In this document: piece by piece, positions 24,180 through 36,600 of the stretch
Position numbering within the stretch: position 1 is the first letter of the stretch
Layout: each line of letters opens with the position of its first letter
Assembly: GCA_037447605.1 (NCBI GenBank)
Contig: CM074804.1
Span: 5,091,217-5,155,216, forward strand
Reading direction: 5' to 3'
Length of the DNA stretch: 64,000 nucleotides
Source of the DNA: Zygnema circumcarinatum
Lineage: Eukaryota; Streptophyta; Zygnematophyceae; Zygnematales; Zygnemataceae
Translations under genes and position numbers: made by a program
Notes under the pieces: generated by a model
What the model was told of the DNA's origin: nothing
The model's database searches: none
The model's input: only the letters and a program-made list of their open reading frames with translations

Positions 24180-25499
24180 CTACAAGTGCTCAACAAAGAG
24201 GAAAACAAAGCCCCCCTCATAGTGTTCGGGCCCATGCGTGGTGGAACTCTGACTCCTTCTTGAAGGCCACTCTGCTGTCCAGCTGTCAGCCCCTCCTTCA
24301 CTCTCGGTCGCAGCATCCCTGTGCTCGCCGGGGAGCCCCTCCGCCATGGCCGGCACCACCTTCACCGCCATCTGCGCTGCCCCGAACGCCTCCAGCCAGC
24401 TCTGCAGAACCGCCATAGATCGCACGGTGTGCGCGATCACACACGTGCCGTTCGGCCGCCTCAGCCGCCGTCGGATCACGCCCACCAGCGGCCCCACATC
24501 CGCCGCCTGATAGATCACATCGCTCGCCACAATCACCTCAAAAGTGGATCCTGGATCCACTCGCGGAAGCGCCTCCACCCTCCCTCTCTCCGCGTCCCCC
24601 TCTCCCTCCGTTAAAGGCATTCCAGCATGGTCTCCGACTCTGCCGTCTTCGTCCCACTCCAAGTAGCGCACCCGCACAAGAGAAGATTCCCCGTTGCTTC
24701 CTCCCCGATACTTGAAGTCCCAATCTCCCTTCCCCTCCTCCCCAGCCTCCGAACAGGGCTGCGCTGGGAGGTGCATGGCATTCGCCTTCAGATTCTCCAA
24801 CAGAGCAGGAACGCAGTCGGTAACCGTCACCTCCGCCGCTCCGAGCTTCGCTGTAAGGAGCCCGCAAAGGCCGCAACCGCTCCCAAGCTCCAGAACACTC
24901 TTCCCGCGAACAAGCTCCTCCCGCCCTGCCACGTGGCGCGAAAGGAGGACAGCTGTCCCCCACACCTTCCACCCTAACCCAGCCTCCCCAAAGCCAATCT
25001 CTCGCAGCTTCACTTCCCGCGATCCAAACCTAAAAACCTTAACAGAGGGTCCGGCAGCCATGGGGCCGCTGCAGTTCGCCAGGGCGGCAGCGGCGGAATC
25101 CACGATGGAATCGTGCGGGGAGGAGAGGAGGCGGAGCAGCACGTCCAAGCCGCCATTCTCGATTACCTCTGTGACGTAAAGGTTGCTAGCTGCAGTTGCA
25201 CGCGCGAGAAGGTGGGCGGCTTCCTCCACGCGATCTGCGGGATGAGCGCCTGCGGGTGGTTTCAGGATAGAGAGCCACGTGGCAACATTCTCGGTCGCCA
25301 CGTCAGGCGAGTCGCAGGAATACTGCCAGAAGTCCCACTCCGCGCCGCCCCTCGCCTCGCTCGCCGCCATGGCGCCGCTCGCCTCCCTCCCTCCGAAGAA
25401 CCGCCGCCGCCAGAACATAGGCGACCCGCCGCACTTGTACGAACCGTACAAACGGACAAAAGGGGAGCTCCGCACCGTGGGCAGCGCACTTCCTGCCAC
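24180..25499 (-). CDS. Armadillo-like plus class I methyltransferase (METTL21/Methyltransf_16-like)
   Basis: Single-exon frame of 439 residues. An in-frame Met at residue 44 (MAASEARGG) is an alternative and perhaps better start, since the first 43 residues are basic and featureless. Residues 70-145 look like an armadillo/HEAT helical pair (AAHLLARATAASNLY, GGLDVLLRLLSSPHDSIVDS). The rest is a Rossmann-fold SAM-dependent methyltransferase: motif I LELGSGCGLCGLLTAKLGA, then VTVTD, and the post-motif FEVIVASDVIYQ typical of lysine methyltransferase family 16. The family methylates Lys on cytosolic proteins such as chaperones and elongation factors; the substrate here cannot be read from sequence. 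The C-terminus has an acidic/Ser insert before GGFVFLFVEHL. The gene is divergent from SLU7 with only 345 bases between start codons. Confidence 0.8.
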   Translation of the reverse strand: MAGSALPTVRSSPFVRLYGSYKCGGSPMFWRRRFFGGREASGAMAASEARGGAEWDFWQYSCDSPDVATENVATWLSILKPPAGAHPADRVEEAAHLLARATAASNLYVTEVIENGGLDVLLRLLSSPHDSIVDSAAAALANCSGPMAAGPSVKVFRFGSREVKLREIGFGEAGLGWKVWGTAVLLSRHVAGREELVRGKSVLELGSGCGLCGLLTAKLGAAEVTVTDCVPALLENLKANAMHLPAQPCSEAGEEGKGDWDFKYRGGSNGESSLVRVRYLEWDEDGRVGDHAGMPLTEGEGDAERGRVEALPRVDPGSTFEVIVASDVIYQAADVGPLVGVIRRRLRRPNGTCVIAHTVRSMAVLQSWLEAFGAAQMAVKVVPAMAEGLPGEHRDAATESEGGADSWTAEWPSRRSQSSTTHGPEHYEGGFVFLFVEHL

Positions 25500-25844
25500 G
25501 TGGCTCAGTTGACCAATCCTGGAGGTGGTATGCCGTACCGTACGAACATTTTTTCACGAATGAGTCGTTCCAATGTTTCTGTAACACTAGCCGTCTAACT
25601 ACATAGAACCGGCAGTTGCACGGCGCCTCGTTGAACGGCTGCTCCATGAGGAGTCGGAGAAGTTAGGGTTGCCCCCCCCCAGGCCGGCCTGCGCAGAAGA
25701 AGGGACGAGCGGCAAGGCAAACCCTAAAGCTGTGGGGGCGCGCTCGCTGTCGGACGCCATTGCCTGCGGTTCTGCGAAGCTCACAGGCGTTTGGGCGTCG
25801 CGCGTTTCTGAGGGAGCGCTACTGGGGAGTGAAGGTCTGCAGCC
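25500..25844. promoter_or_regulatory. Compact bidirectional promoter (methyltransferase / SLU7)
   Basis: 345 bases separate the divergent ATGs at 25499 (minus) and 25845 (plus). The segment contains an AAACCCTAAAG telobox near 25720 on the SLU7 side, a motif common in promoters of plant translation and RNA-processing genes. No clear TATA box is seen on either strand. Confidence 0.6.
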
Positions 25845-28800
25845 ATGGCTACTGCTTCAGGTAATAAGTCGTCTTTGGTTTCTAGAGACGAGGAGGGAGC
25901 TCTGCGGCAATTCGTAATGGACGTGATGTGGAAGCGCGGTGCTGTAATGTGTCAGTTAGGAAAGACTCGTCGGAAGAAAGACTGACGTAAAATGCTTTAC
26001 AATTGTGCAGCTCAATTCAAGTCGCGAGAGGACCATAGGAAGCAGATAGAGTTGGAGGAAGCGCGTAAGGCTGGGCTCGCTCCGGCTGAGTTGGATGAAG
26101 ATGGAAAGGAAATTAATCCTCATATTCCGCAGTATATGTCCTCTGCGCCGTGGTATCTTAATGCAGAGCGTCCTGTAAGTGCTTCCTTTTGCAGTTTGGC
26201 CGGTTAGCCATTGAAGTATTTGGCAAGCAAATTCTTCGAGATGATTATATGGAAGTTTTGAAGCTTCTAAAGCGTCAAACTGTATGATGTCCTCGGTGCT
26301 CTATGCTGAATACTAAGGAAAATAGCTGATCCTTTGCAGCCACTGAGCGTTGTTATGGTTCCTATTTGACAGGAAGATGTAACTCTTAGTCCTCTGCTGC
26401 TGCTTCTGCTTGCTGGGTATACAGAGTTTAAAGCATCAGCGGAATTGGAAAGGTGAGGGGAATTACACCAAGGATTGGTACGATCGTGGTGCGAAGGTTT
26501 ACCAAGCTGAAAAGTATCGGAAAGGCGCCTGCACAAAGTGAGTGGATTCTTACTGTTGTATAGAGTTGGACGACAAATCCAGCTGAGAGGTCTAAAAATT
26601 GATCTGGGATTTCTTATAGCGCTTTGATGCATGACATGTTCGTTCCTGTGTGCTTTGGTATGCTGGCTTCGTGCTCGAGCAACTCTATATTTGATGTACA
26701 CTTTCATTAGGTGCGTGTTTGCTTTGTGACGTAATTCTTTGGCTTTGACAAACGTTGAGGTAGCAGTTCTGAGGGGTTCAGTGGTCTTTTGAAAACGAGA
26801 CTTACATGCGACTTTGTTTGTACTGTGAAGTACGTAGCTGTTGAACAATTTATGTTTGCACACTCCATATATCACGAATCACGTCGATCACGTCGTCCTT
26901 TGGTGTGGTAGATTTCCCTCACCTCTCATCCAGACACCTTCGTTTGTGCTGTTCAGCTGTGGAGCAATGACTCACACCGCAAGCCTGTGCGTTGAGCGGC
27001 CTCGGAAGATTGGTGCGAAATATACCAGTAAATACATAGCACCCGATGAGAAAATAGAGCACTTTGAACTGAACTTTGAAGGCAAACGTGATCGGTGGAA
27101 TGGATATGATGCATCAGCTTACTCAAGAGTTATAGACCAGTATGAAGTCAGAGATGATGCAAGGCGAAAGTTTCAGAAGGATCAGCAGCTGAAGAAGTTG
27201 GCGGAAGGGAAGGACGGGGAGGAAGGGAAAGACAAAGATGAGGATGGAGCTGATGATTTTGCGGAGGAGGATGAAGCAAAGGTGGATGAAAGCAAACAGA
27301 TGGATTTCGCCAAAGTCGAGAAGCGTGTTCGTACGACGGGTGGAGGGAGCACAGGTTCTGTAAGGTAAACGTCCTATTTTCAGGAGTGGTGCCGTTTTAT
27401 CTATTCTTATTTCTTAAAAAAGAGTATTGGGGCCTTTTTTCCCATGCCATAGAAGAACCGCACTGGTGAAGCTTTGCTCAATAAGGATTTTCGAAATCTT
27501 TGTATTGCACTGTGTACTTGAGCTGAAATAAGACTTTACGTAATACATGGTTTACCACTGCTTTTGTGCAGAAACCTGCGTATTCGAGAAGATACTGCAA
27601 AGTACCTTCTGAACCTGGATGTGAACTCAGCGTACTACGATCCTAAAACGCGTTCCATGCGTGAGAACCCTGATCCTGAGGGCAAGAACTTTTACTTGGT
27701 AAGCATGGACAACCTGCTTGGCAGGCTTTTGCATTATTAGCATCAAATCGACTGTTTGATCAACTAATTGGCTCGTTAAGCGTGGTTGGAAAATACTTAG
27801 CAGCCGAGATCATTTCTTGAGCTTGCCCTTGCGCATCGGTGCAGGGGGACAATCACAATCGCCTAAGTGGGCAAGCTTTGGAGTTCAAGCAGCTGAATAT
27901 CCACGCGTGGGAGGCGTATGAGAAAGGGCAAGACGTGCACCTGCAGGCTGCTCCCAGTCAGGCAGAACTGCTGCATCGTGCCTTCAAGATAAAGAAGGAT
28001 TCCTTGCAGAAACAGACGAAGGAAGAGTTACTAGGGAAGTACGGCAATGCAGCAGAGCAGGAGAAGCTGCCTGAGGAGCTGCTGCTAGGGCAGACAGAGC
28101 GGCAGGTGGAGTATGATCGTGCAGGCCGTGTCATAAAGGGACAGGTGAGCGCAGTACGAAGATGGAATTGGTTGCATGGGAACTTGCTTGTGCTCTATAA
28201 ATGCCTGCCAACAAGCACACGGTCTGAGAGGCAGATAAAACCAGCTTCATGCTGCATTTTGGCAGATTTGTCACTACTGTAAGATTGCTCTTGTCCATCC
28301 TTTCAATAACTGCGTCATGCCCCGGTCATTTAGCGACGATCAGATTCCCACTTTCTAATAACTTTCTTTGAAATTTTTTGCATTCGCTGTGCAGGAGAAG
28401 GCCGTGGCCCGCAGTAAGTATGAGGAGGACGTGTATGTGAACAACCACACCTCTGTGTGGGGGTCGTGGTGGAGGGAGGGTCAGTGGGGCTACCGCTGCT
28501 GCCACCAGACGACCCGCATGAGCTACTGCACGGGGCAGGCGGGCATCGAGGCGGCGGACGCGGCGGCGGACCTCATGCAGGCCAACCTTGAGCGCAAGGA
28601 GCAGGCAACAGGTGCTGCACGCACTATCAGGGTTTGGCTGGGAAGAGGTTTTGAATGGATTTTTTCATCTTGTTTTGTTGTTTCTATTCGATAAATAAAG
28701 TTCATTATCTAAATGTGGAGGGCTTGCTCTGGCAAGGAGGGTAGGTTTGGTCTGCGTCTGACTTTGCAACTGAGAGGGATTTGCAGAGAAACCTGCGGAA

Positions 28801-29595
28801 AAGGTGGAGAAGAATCTCGCTACATGGGGCACGGAGGTGGCGGAGGACATTCAGCTGGACAAGAAGAAGCTGAAGGCAGCCCTGAAGAAGGTATGTTGCG
28901 AAGCCTTGTCCGCAGGGCGCAGGCAGAGGGGCGGAAGGGAAGGAAAGAGGGAGGGAGGCGTTGTTTGGGTCTAGGATCTGCTTTTAGAGGGAGTCAGGAG
29001 CTCATATGCATCCTGCAGTGGTTGTCGTGCAAGGCCCCCCTGGGTGCAAGGGTTGATTTCACCATTGACCAGGCTGGTCGTCTGTGTTTTGTTGTAGTGT
29101 TCGTTGTTTTCCGGAACGCCTTCAAATGGTTTCACAGGGCAGACTGAGTGCTCTTTCTTACGTATTCGGTGGATGCAGGAAGGGGAGCGACTGAAAGAGG
29201 AGAAAGATGAGCGGAAAAGAAAGTATAACGTAACGTATAATGATGAGGTAAGCAGGATGTGATTCTGCATATTTGCCGCATTGTCTCTATTCTTCGGTTG
29301 CCTTGGCATGCCCGGGTGAGTACGGACGGCGGACTAAAAGTATAGACACCAGCATCTAAGTATATCCAGTTGTGTCTGGCACTAGAGGATGAGAAATGAT
29401 GCCATCGTAGGAGGAGCGCAGCAGGGCGAGTGCTTGTGCTTCCTGAAGTCTGCTGATAATCCTTGGTCTTTTTGGCTGGATGGTCCTTCTTCTGTCCCTC
29501 AGGTGACTGTGGAGGATATGGAAGCCTATCGCTTGTCGCGGACGCATCACGACGACCCCATGAGAGACTTTTTGGGAAAGGATGTCGATTTGTAG
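25845..29595 (+). CDS. SLU7: SLU7 pre-mRNA splicing factor (second-step factor)
   Basis: Ten exons: 25845-25860, 26011-26174, 26425-26537, 26957-27364, 27572-27698, 27845-28144, 28395-28611, 28787-28890, 29179-29247, 29503-29595. All phases agree and the product has 536 residues, the usual size. The N-terminus [20 protein letters not shown] and [18 protein letters not shown] are diagnostic. A CCHC zinc knuckle ([14 protein letters not shown]) is split between exons 3 and 4. [55 protein letters not shown] and the final [14 protein letters not shown] complete the conserved core. An acidic/Lys-rich insert lies near residues 170-200. SLU7 docks the 3' splice site during the second transesterification in the nuclear spliceosome. 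It is divergent from the methyltransferase and convergent with the acyl-activating enzyme. Confidence 0.95.
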
Positions 29596-30516
29596 CAGCC
29601 AGGAACGGTGAACTATTGCCGCCGCTGCCCCCCTCGGTGTTTTTTGACCTGGTTCTACTCGAGAGATCCTGACAAGCCACGTGGTAGAGATTCAGATCTC
29701 TCGATTGTTTCCCTTCCGAAGGAGTCCAATGGAGTGTCCTTGTCCATAGCTTTCGTGTATATATCCAAACATACTTTTAACGAGCAATGAAAACGGAGGC
29801 TTCCCCTTGTCATCACGTTTTCTACCGCCTGTTCCTCGTTCACGATGTCTTTGCTGGTGAGCTCCGGGAGCTCTGGGGGTGGTCATGATGCGATGGAGGA
29901 GCTTTGGCCGTTATCTTTTAGGCAATTTTATCTGATATGGCAGCCTTCCTCGAAGGGCTTTTCCCATTCTCTTTTTTCTGTTGCCCTCTACTAAGGGTTG
30001 TCAGACTTAAAAAATCTTACGAACAAAAAAGTTTCGGAAAAAAAAAGGTAAAGGAACGGTACTCCGCAGCAGCAATATCACGATGTCACCAGAGTACTCG
30101 TTCTGGTCTCAAACTCACGAACAACTTTTTAAGTCTGACACCCCCTACTGGAGTAACCATAGTTCCCACTTCCCATCAAGCTCTGCTGAAGAGGGCATAG
30201 AAGAGGGCAGGCCCGATGACACTGCCGCTAGGAACATCTGCAGGATCAAGTCTGCAGATACGTGGGAAACGCGCAACGTGCAATGCCACTCTGCACAGAA
30301 GGATCACACTGGGGGATACTGAGGGATCACGCTGGATACTGATGTACATGGGGGAATGTGATAACAATGCCGCACTTTTCAGACCTATGTTGGACTGCCG
30401 TTTCCTTCTCTAAACCTAGGAAAAAAAAACACGACCGTCCTGTGACAGCTAGCCATATTCAGACTACCAAAGAGTGCGTGAACTAAATATCTGACTTTCC
30501 AAAAATTGGACTGCAT
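29596..30516. other. Spacer between convergent SLU7 and AAE genes
   Basis: It contains the 3' regions of both genes and a small fold-back element at 29993-30146. No further gene is seen. Confidence 0.6.
29993..30146 (+). mobile_element. Small fold-back MITE, family Q
   Basis: Terminal inverted repeats: GGGTTGTCAGACTTAAAAAA at the left and the complement (TTTTTAAGTCTGACACCCC) at the right, about 150 bases apart. No coding capacity. The target duplication is ambiguous (CTACT-like on both sides), so the superfamily is not assigned. A reversed, truncated relative is at 21308-21453. Confidence 0.7.
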
Positions 30517-33109
30517 TTATAACCGGCTTCTTGAAGGAATTGCAGCCAGAGGACCCAGTTCTTTGACCCGGGCCCTTAGCAGAAATTTTTGTACTTTTCC
30601 AGTCGAGGTTTTAGGAAGGTCTGAAAAGATGACAGTTTTGGGAATCATGAATTTGGGAAGATTTTCTTTGCAAAACCGGATAATGTCTTCCGCTTTCACA
30701 GATCCGGCAGCGCACTCCTCCCGCAGGGTGAGGAAGGCGCAGGGACTCTCACCCCACGTCTCATCTGGTCGACCAACGACTGCGGCTTCTAAAACAGCCG
30801 GATGTTTGTAAAGAGCACTTTCCACCTCAATGGAGCTGATATTTTCCCCTCCAGAAATTATAATGTCCTTCGCCCTATCCTTTACCTCCGCGTATCCGTC
30901 AGGATGCATGACCGCCAAATCACCAGAATGAAAGAACCCACCCCTGAAGGCTTCATTCGTCGCCTTCTCATCATGCAAATATCCCTTCATTACCGTGTAC
31001 CCCTTGATCATTATCTCTCCAATGGTTTTTCCATCTGCAGGCACCGGAGACATGGACTCCGGGTCGCACACCTCCACTTCCACGAGGCCCAAGTGCTTCA
31101 CTCCTTGCCTTGCCTTCAATCGCGCTCTTTCTGCAGATGGCAGGTCGTCCCACTCCTCCTTCCATGCGCACACAAGAGCCGGACCATACACCTCTGTGAG
31201 TCCGTATGCATGTGTCACATCAAAACCGATCTCCTCCATTCGCGATAGAACTGTGGGGGGTGGCGGTGCTCCTCCAGTCAACACCTTCACCTTGTGATTG
31301 AACTGTACCCGTTCGCCTTCAGGTGCGGTCACGAGAGCGTTCAACACTATGGGTGCTCCACAAAGCAGCGTCGCCTGGTGTTCAGCTATGGCGTCAAAGA
31401 CACTTTTGGCAATCACGTTGCGTAAGCAGATGTTAGTACCTGCTAAAGCGGCCATGACCCACGGAAAGCACCAACCGTTGCAGTGAAACATTGGAAGAGT
31501 CCATACACAGACAGTCCCAGCAGGAAGTTCCATCATCATAGCAGTGCTGAGAGCATTAAGGAAAGCGCCTCGATGCGAGTATACGACACCCTTCGGTTGC
31601 GAGGTCGTTCCTGATGTATAGTTGACAGATATCGAGTTCCATTCATCCGAAGGACGGATCCAATTGAACTCAGGGTTTCCTTCCCTAAGGAAATCTTCAT
31701 ATTCATACAAGTTTGAAACCAAGGGCAAAAGTTCGGACGTATCAAAATGTTGGTAGGCAGTGTCTGCAATCACCACAAGCAGTGGCTTTGGAAATTGTTC
31801 CTGCACAGAGGGGAAAGGAGGAGAGGGTCGCGTTTAGCAGCTTAGACCGATAATCTGAATTGAGGCCTAAGAGACTGAATTCTTCAATAATTTTGAAACG
31901 AACTGAAAAATCCCCTGCATTCTGCGGGCCTACCAATATTAGGGCCAAACGGTGAGACGTTGCTTTCTGAATGAAGATTAGAACTATCTTGTGGTCAGAT
32001 AGGAGCTCAAACGTCACAAACAAGAAGCAACAAAAGTTAATGAAGTTAAACATCCACAACCTTAAATTGAGTGAGCCGGTAAAGGACAAATGCGCAACCA
32101 CCACCGAACCACCATCCTTGACCGACTTCAACTTTCCTCCATCATACTTGTTATCTGCTCAATTGTTCTACACCCCAATTTTAATTCTTACGCTGTTGAA
32201 TACTGAGCTATTTCATACAACCCTTCAGTTGACATGATTGCGGCTTAATCGTATCGCACCTTCTCACCTGCCAGCTTCGTCAGTGCAGCTGTGGCGACTG
32301 GCAGGAGCTGTACATCTACCAGCAGCGCTACTGCCTGGCTGTGCTGAAGAAGTCGAGCTGTCGTATTTGCATCCAGTCGCACATTGATGGCGTTAAGAAT
32401 TGCAGCAGCCATGGGAACTCCAAAGTGCGCTTCATAAATTGCAGGGACGTTTGGAGCCAAGACTGCCACCTGCGAAAAATTCAAGATTGGATATTTTGGC
32501 GCTAGTTACCTCCTCATTTTGCAATTTCTGCTTCACGGCTACTAAAGTCCTCTGATCGTAGGCATTGTGCTGACGATTCCAATTGCACGCAATAAAAATC
32601 TAGGTCATCTCAGCAGTTGCCAATTCCTCCAATTTCAGAGACGAGAATTTATTGTACAGGATTTTCGAGTAGCCGAAGAATAAATGAGCTGCTTTCTTGC
32701 TGAAACCAAGCGCATTGAACGCTTTGCAGAAGACAATGATTTGCACTCTGATCGTGTAAACGTTCGTGCTGAAACGGCATGTACTCAGAAAACAATAAGT
32801 TCACAAAAATCTCTCAGATTTCGGGCTTTGTGATGCTGTGTTTGCGTAACAATGCAAGCTACCAGGCACGCCCGTACGCACTGTGGCGCCTTCCCCGACG
32901 CCATGCCGCCGTAGTGCGCTCGCCAGCTGGCGGCATCTGGAAAACGTCTGTGACCAAGTGATGCGCCTGCTGCCATACACTAGCGCGACCCTTTCAGGAT
33001 ACACCTGCGCAGAGCGCTCGATGAAGGAGAGCGGAGTAAGAGCTACATCATTGGCAGCGCAACGCAGCAATCCCTTCTCCCGCTGCGGAGCCTCCCCCAT
33101 GGCTGCCAT
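30517..33109 (-). CDS. Peroxisomal acyl-activating enzyme (AMP-forming acyl-CoA synthetase, plant AAE1/BZO1-like)
   Basis: Three exons on the minus strand: 33109-32882, 32469-32260, 31800-30517, all in phase, giving 573 residues. Motifs in order: N-terminal PLSFIERSAQVYPERVAL, A3-type P-loop YTSGTTSQPKGVVYSHRG, HAYGLTEVYGP, the hinge/ATP region HSGDLAVMHPDGYAEVKDR, IISGGENISSIEVE and the C-terminal catalytic Lys region PKTSTGKVQK. The protein ends in SRL, a classical peroxisomal targeting signal type 1. Enzymes of this plant clade activate acetate, butyrate, benzoate/cinnamate or similar short and aromatic acids to CoA thioesters; the substrate here is not decidable. Exon 2 uses donor AAG|GTGCGA; the nearer GCAG|GTGAGA donor would break the frame. 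Convergent with SLU7. Confidence 0.88.
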
Positions 33110-33644
33110 TCAGCTACAAGGCTCCCCAACAAGGCCTGCGAGTGGAGGGCCGTCCGACTCTCCTGCAGGCCGGAGGGCGACAGGCGCGGGCCGGTTCCAT
33201 GCTGCGGCCGTACAGCGCGACGACGCCACAGTTCCAGTTGCCTCTGCCGGTTCCATGCGCGTTTGTCGTAGCTTCTCAATTTCAAAGGTGGCATGGCTGA
33301 CCAGGCTGGTCAACCATCCGGCCTGTTCTTGAAGGGCTCTAAAAATGTAAAGAGACCCAAAGGGCCAGTGATGCAGCGCCGCGTGCATGGGAGGGAGCGC
33401 CATGGAGCGTCCTCCAGTGGGCTGGCCCTTTCTCGGATCCCTCCGGAGCATAGTACAAAGGCTGTGGGCAAAATGTGATTTTAACAGTTGCTTTTCTTCA
33501 GAACGCACAACAGAGCCGTGACTAAATTCCTTATTCTTCTCTAGCCTCCTATAATTGCACAAAAAATGAGTACAGCTTGCACTATATACACTCGCTGAGA
33601 ACAAATTACACGAATTACGACTCAACTTCTACGACAAAAGAATA
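33110..33644. other. Spacer upstream of the AAE gene
   Basis: It holds the presumed AAE promoter and the 3' region of the exostosin gene, both on the minus strand. Only a featureless minus-strand frame is present and no family is recognised. Confidence 0.5.
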
Positions 33645-36600
33645 TTACCATTGCTGGATGTCCTCTTGAGTTCTTTCATAACCGTCACCTCTTCTACTTG
33701 TCCGCTCGTCATCTTGTGTCTTCTTTGCACTCTCCCCTACAATGTCTGCATCCTCTACCCTTTCAGAAAGTATCCTTCGTCTTGTGTGTGAAGTATGGCG
33801 GTGGTGCCTTCCCGGAATTTCCCGCTCTGCTGAAATAACCAGGCGGCGCAGGGCTAATTCTCCGTCTTCTGGGTAAACGACAGGCTTCAAAGGTCGCCGC
33901 ACCTGCACCTCATGCTCTTGCGCCTGCCCCTGCTGCCTCCCTTCACTGCCTCTGTCGTCTGCCATAGCCTCTCCCCCTCTGCTCCTGTTCCGGCGCGTTG
34001 ATAACGCCACAAGAGCCTCCCCTGCAACAGCCAGGGACTGTGTAGACTTCAAGTACCGCCGTCGTCGGTGCAACAAGAAGTTCACGCTGGGTACTTTCTT
34101 TGCAAGGGCCCTCCACACCATGTACGTGGCATCGAAGGATCTGGACGGAAACCGGTACTCAAAGTGCACCTCCACCTGTTTCAGTCGCTCCCACATGGCG
34201 GTCCATTCATCTGACTTCATGCCACGCAGCAGTGACAGGAGGTGCCCAGGAACTAACGAGTCGTTTCCTCGCACAAATATGCAGAACTCACTGTACGCCC
34301 AACAGCAGAAGCTCGTGGGTAATATAAGTCCACAAAAGCGGCCAAACGTTTCTAGAAGGCGACAAACTTATACCACATCCCCTTGTGTATCCAGGAACTG
34401 GATCTCCCAAGGTCGACTATTATATGACTAATTGACGCGCATTATAGTTAACACCCACTCCATAAAACACAGACTTTACACTTGTTACATGAGACCTTTA
34501 TGGAAAGCCATATGCTCAAGCTTGCAACATCACCTTGTTCTACTGACCGGAATAGCTCAATTTTAGTCAAATGGCCGACAATGGGCTGATTGTAACTGTT
34601 CAACTGCTGAGATTCCCAATCCACTGTATACTGCGTGCAAATATCTAGCCTAATGGGCTATCAGGTGGTTTTGAAAATGCCCCAGAGGGTGATCGAGTTA
34701 CAAGCTATTTCAGAATAAAGAAGAATATATAGCGAATGGCAGAACATGGGGAAATACCCGGAATTAGCTCACGCGCACTACATACAGCTCGGTACAAACT
34801 CCTCAAATTTCTACTTGAAGTGCAGAAATCCCACCAGTGCTTGGAATGCATGAAGGTACGGAAGTCGATCCAACATGGGCAAAGGAAAGCTCACCTGTAG
34901 TCAAGAAAATCTTCGAAGGGCAGCTCAATGTCGTCACTGATGATGACCGGCACGCAATGACTCACTATAGCATCAAAAAGGCGGTTGGATGAGGGCGTAT
35001 CGCCAGCAAGATGAAGGCAGAAACGCGAACTTCGCATTCCTTTAGTTGCTGAACGGATCCCTTCTCTCTGCAAACAAAAAATTGCCCCTTCAAATCCTAT
35101 CACAAATTCAATGATGACTTTTGGAACGGGGAGGGGGTTGGACAAACAAAACTGACACGTTGTAGAGTCAGTGTGCATGCCATTATATTCAAACTCAGAC
35201 GGGTCACAAGGACATCAGAAGTCCTGTGCTGCCCATGTCTGTTAGAAAAATATGGACTGGCAAGCGTATCGCTCTGCTAAAGTGAGGTGATACTCCACAA
35301 TTTGTCCTGTACAATCCAGTTTATATCGTGGCCTCCGCCAAACTGCTGTTGATGATTGGCTTCCAATTCTATGAAGACTTCAAGACAAGCCAGGAAGTGT
35401 AGGTAGGCTGAACTAGACTATCGGAGCTACTCAAACATCAGGAAAAAAAAAATGAAAGCACGTCCTTTAGCTTTAGTGTTTCTTTCGGCTTCGTGGAACG
35501 AATGTTTCCAGAAAGGGAGGATGGATACAACTCTCTGTTTCAGCTTCACCAGAGTCGTTCCAGCAACATAAGTTCAGTGCAACAGATATTTGGCCAAAAT
35601 TGAAGGAGCCCCTCGCCTCCTGAGTCAATGATCAACTGTAATCATGTATTCATGTGGCAGCTCTACCTGAGTGTTTCCATTAACAAAATGGACACCCTCC
35701 TCGTCCTTGAGAAGCTCATATAGTTGTTGCCTTATAATGCCTCCCTGCCAGAGTGGACCACGCCAGACGTCCAGCCAACGGAAAGCTTAGTCAGAAAATA
35801 CTATGCACGGCCTGTCAAAACCACTGTCAAAAAGATGAGTCTGTGCTTGATCAACACTACACCATTGGATTTGCAATAAGCACCCTGTCTACCAGTTTTA
35901 AGTTGCCGTGCTGCCTGAAGCCAAAAGATCAAGCACATCCCCAATGCACGACCTGTACGTAGCGGCATTAATGCATCATCGCAACATTACAGTTCATGGA
36001 AGCAGTTCTCGAGTATTCCTTCATGCACTGTATTTCAAACTTCCTTTTGTACTACTGTTCAGTTAAAAAGGAGCTCCACAAATGTGAACTGGAACCTGTA
36101 TGGCGTGGAAATCCAGCTGCCTGCCTTTGCTCTCCAAAAGGGATCCACGACGATAACTTCAACTGTAACTGCCTGTTCTTGCTTACATAGAAAATGAAAC
36201 GCTTCCCTCTAATGCTCAACCGACTTAGTCTACTGGCTGAAGCAGCATCAGTTGCACGCCCTCCAGAGCCACTGGCCTGATGGTGAGGGACGCCAATATA
36301 ATAAATGTGGGGTTTAACGGTGCATCACAAGCGGAGATGCTTCCAGAAAATCTACAGAATCCAGTGGTGACGCTCCTCCACACTAACCACGATCTAACAA
36401 AATGTGCAAGGTCATAAAAAGCTCACCTCTTTGCGCACAATCATTCCTTGGAAAAAGAGCAGTATGTCCCGCTCTTCAAATCCATTCTGGTCATCAGCAA
36501 AGGTAGGGATAACATGCTTATACGGTGCTATAACGTCCTTTTCAACATTAGCCATAGAGGACCTGTAACGGCCAAAATCAGCCAGCACAAAAATGGCTGA

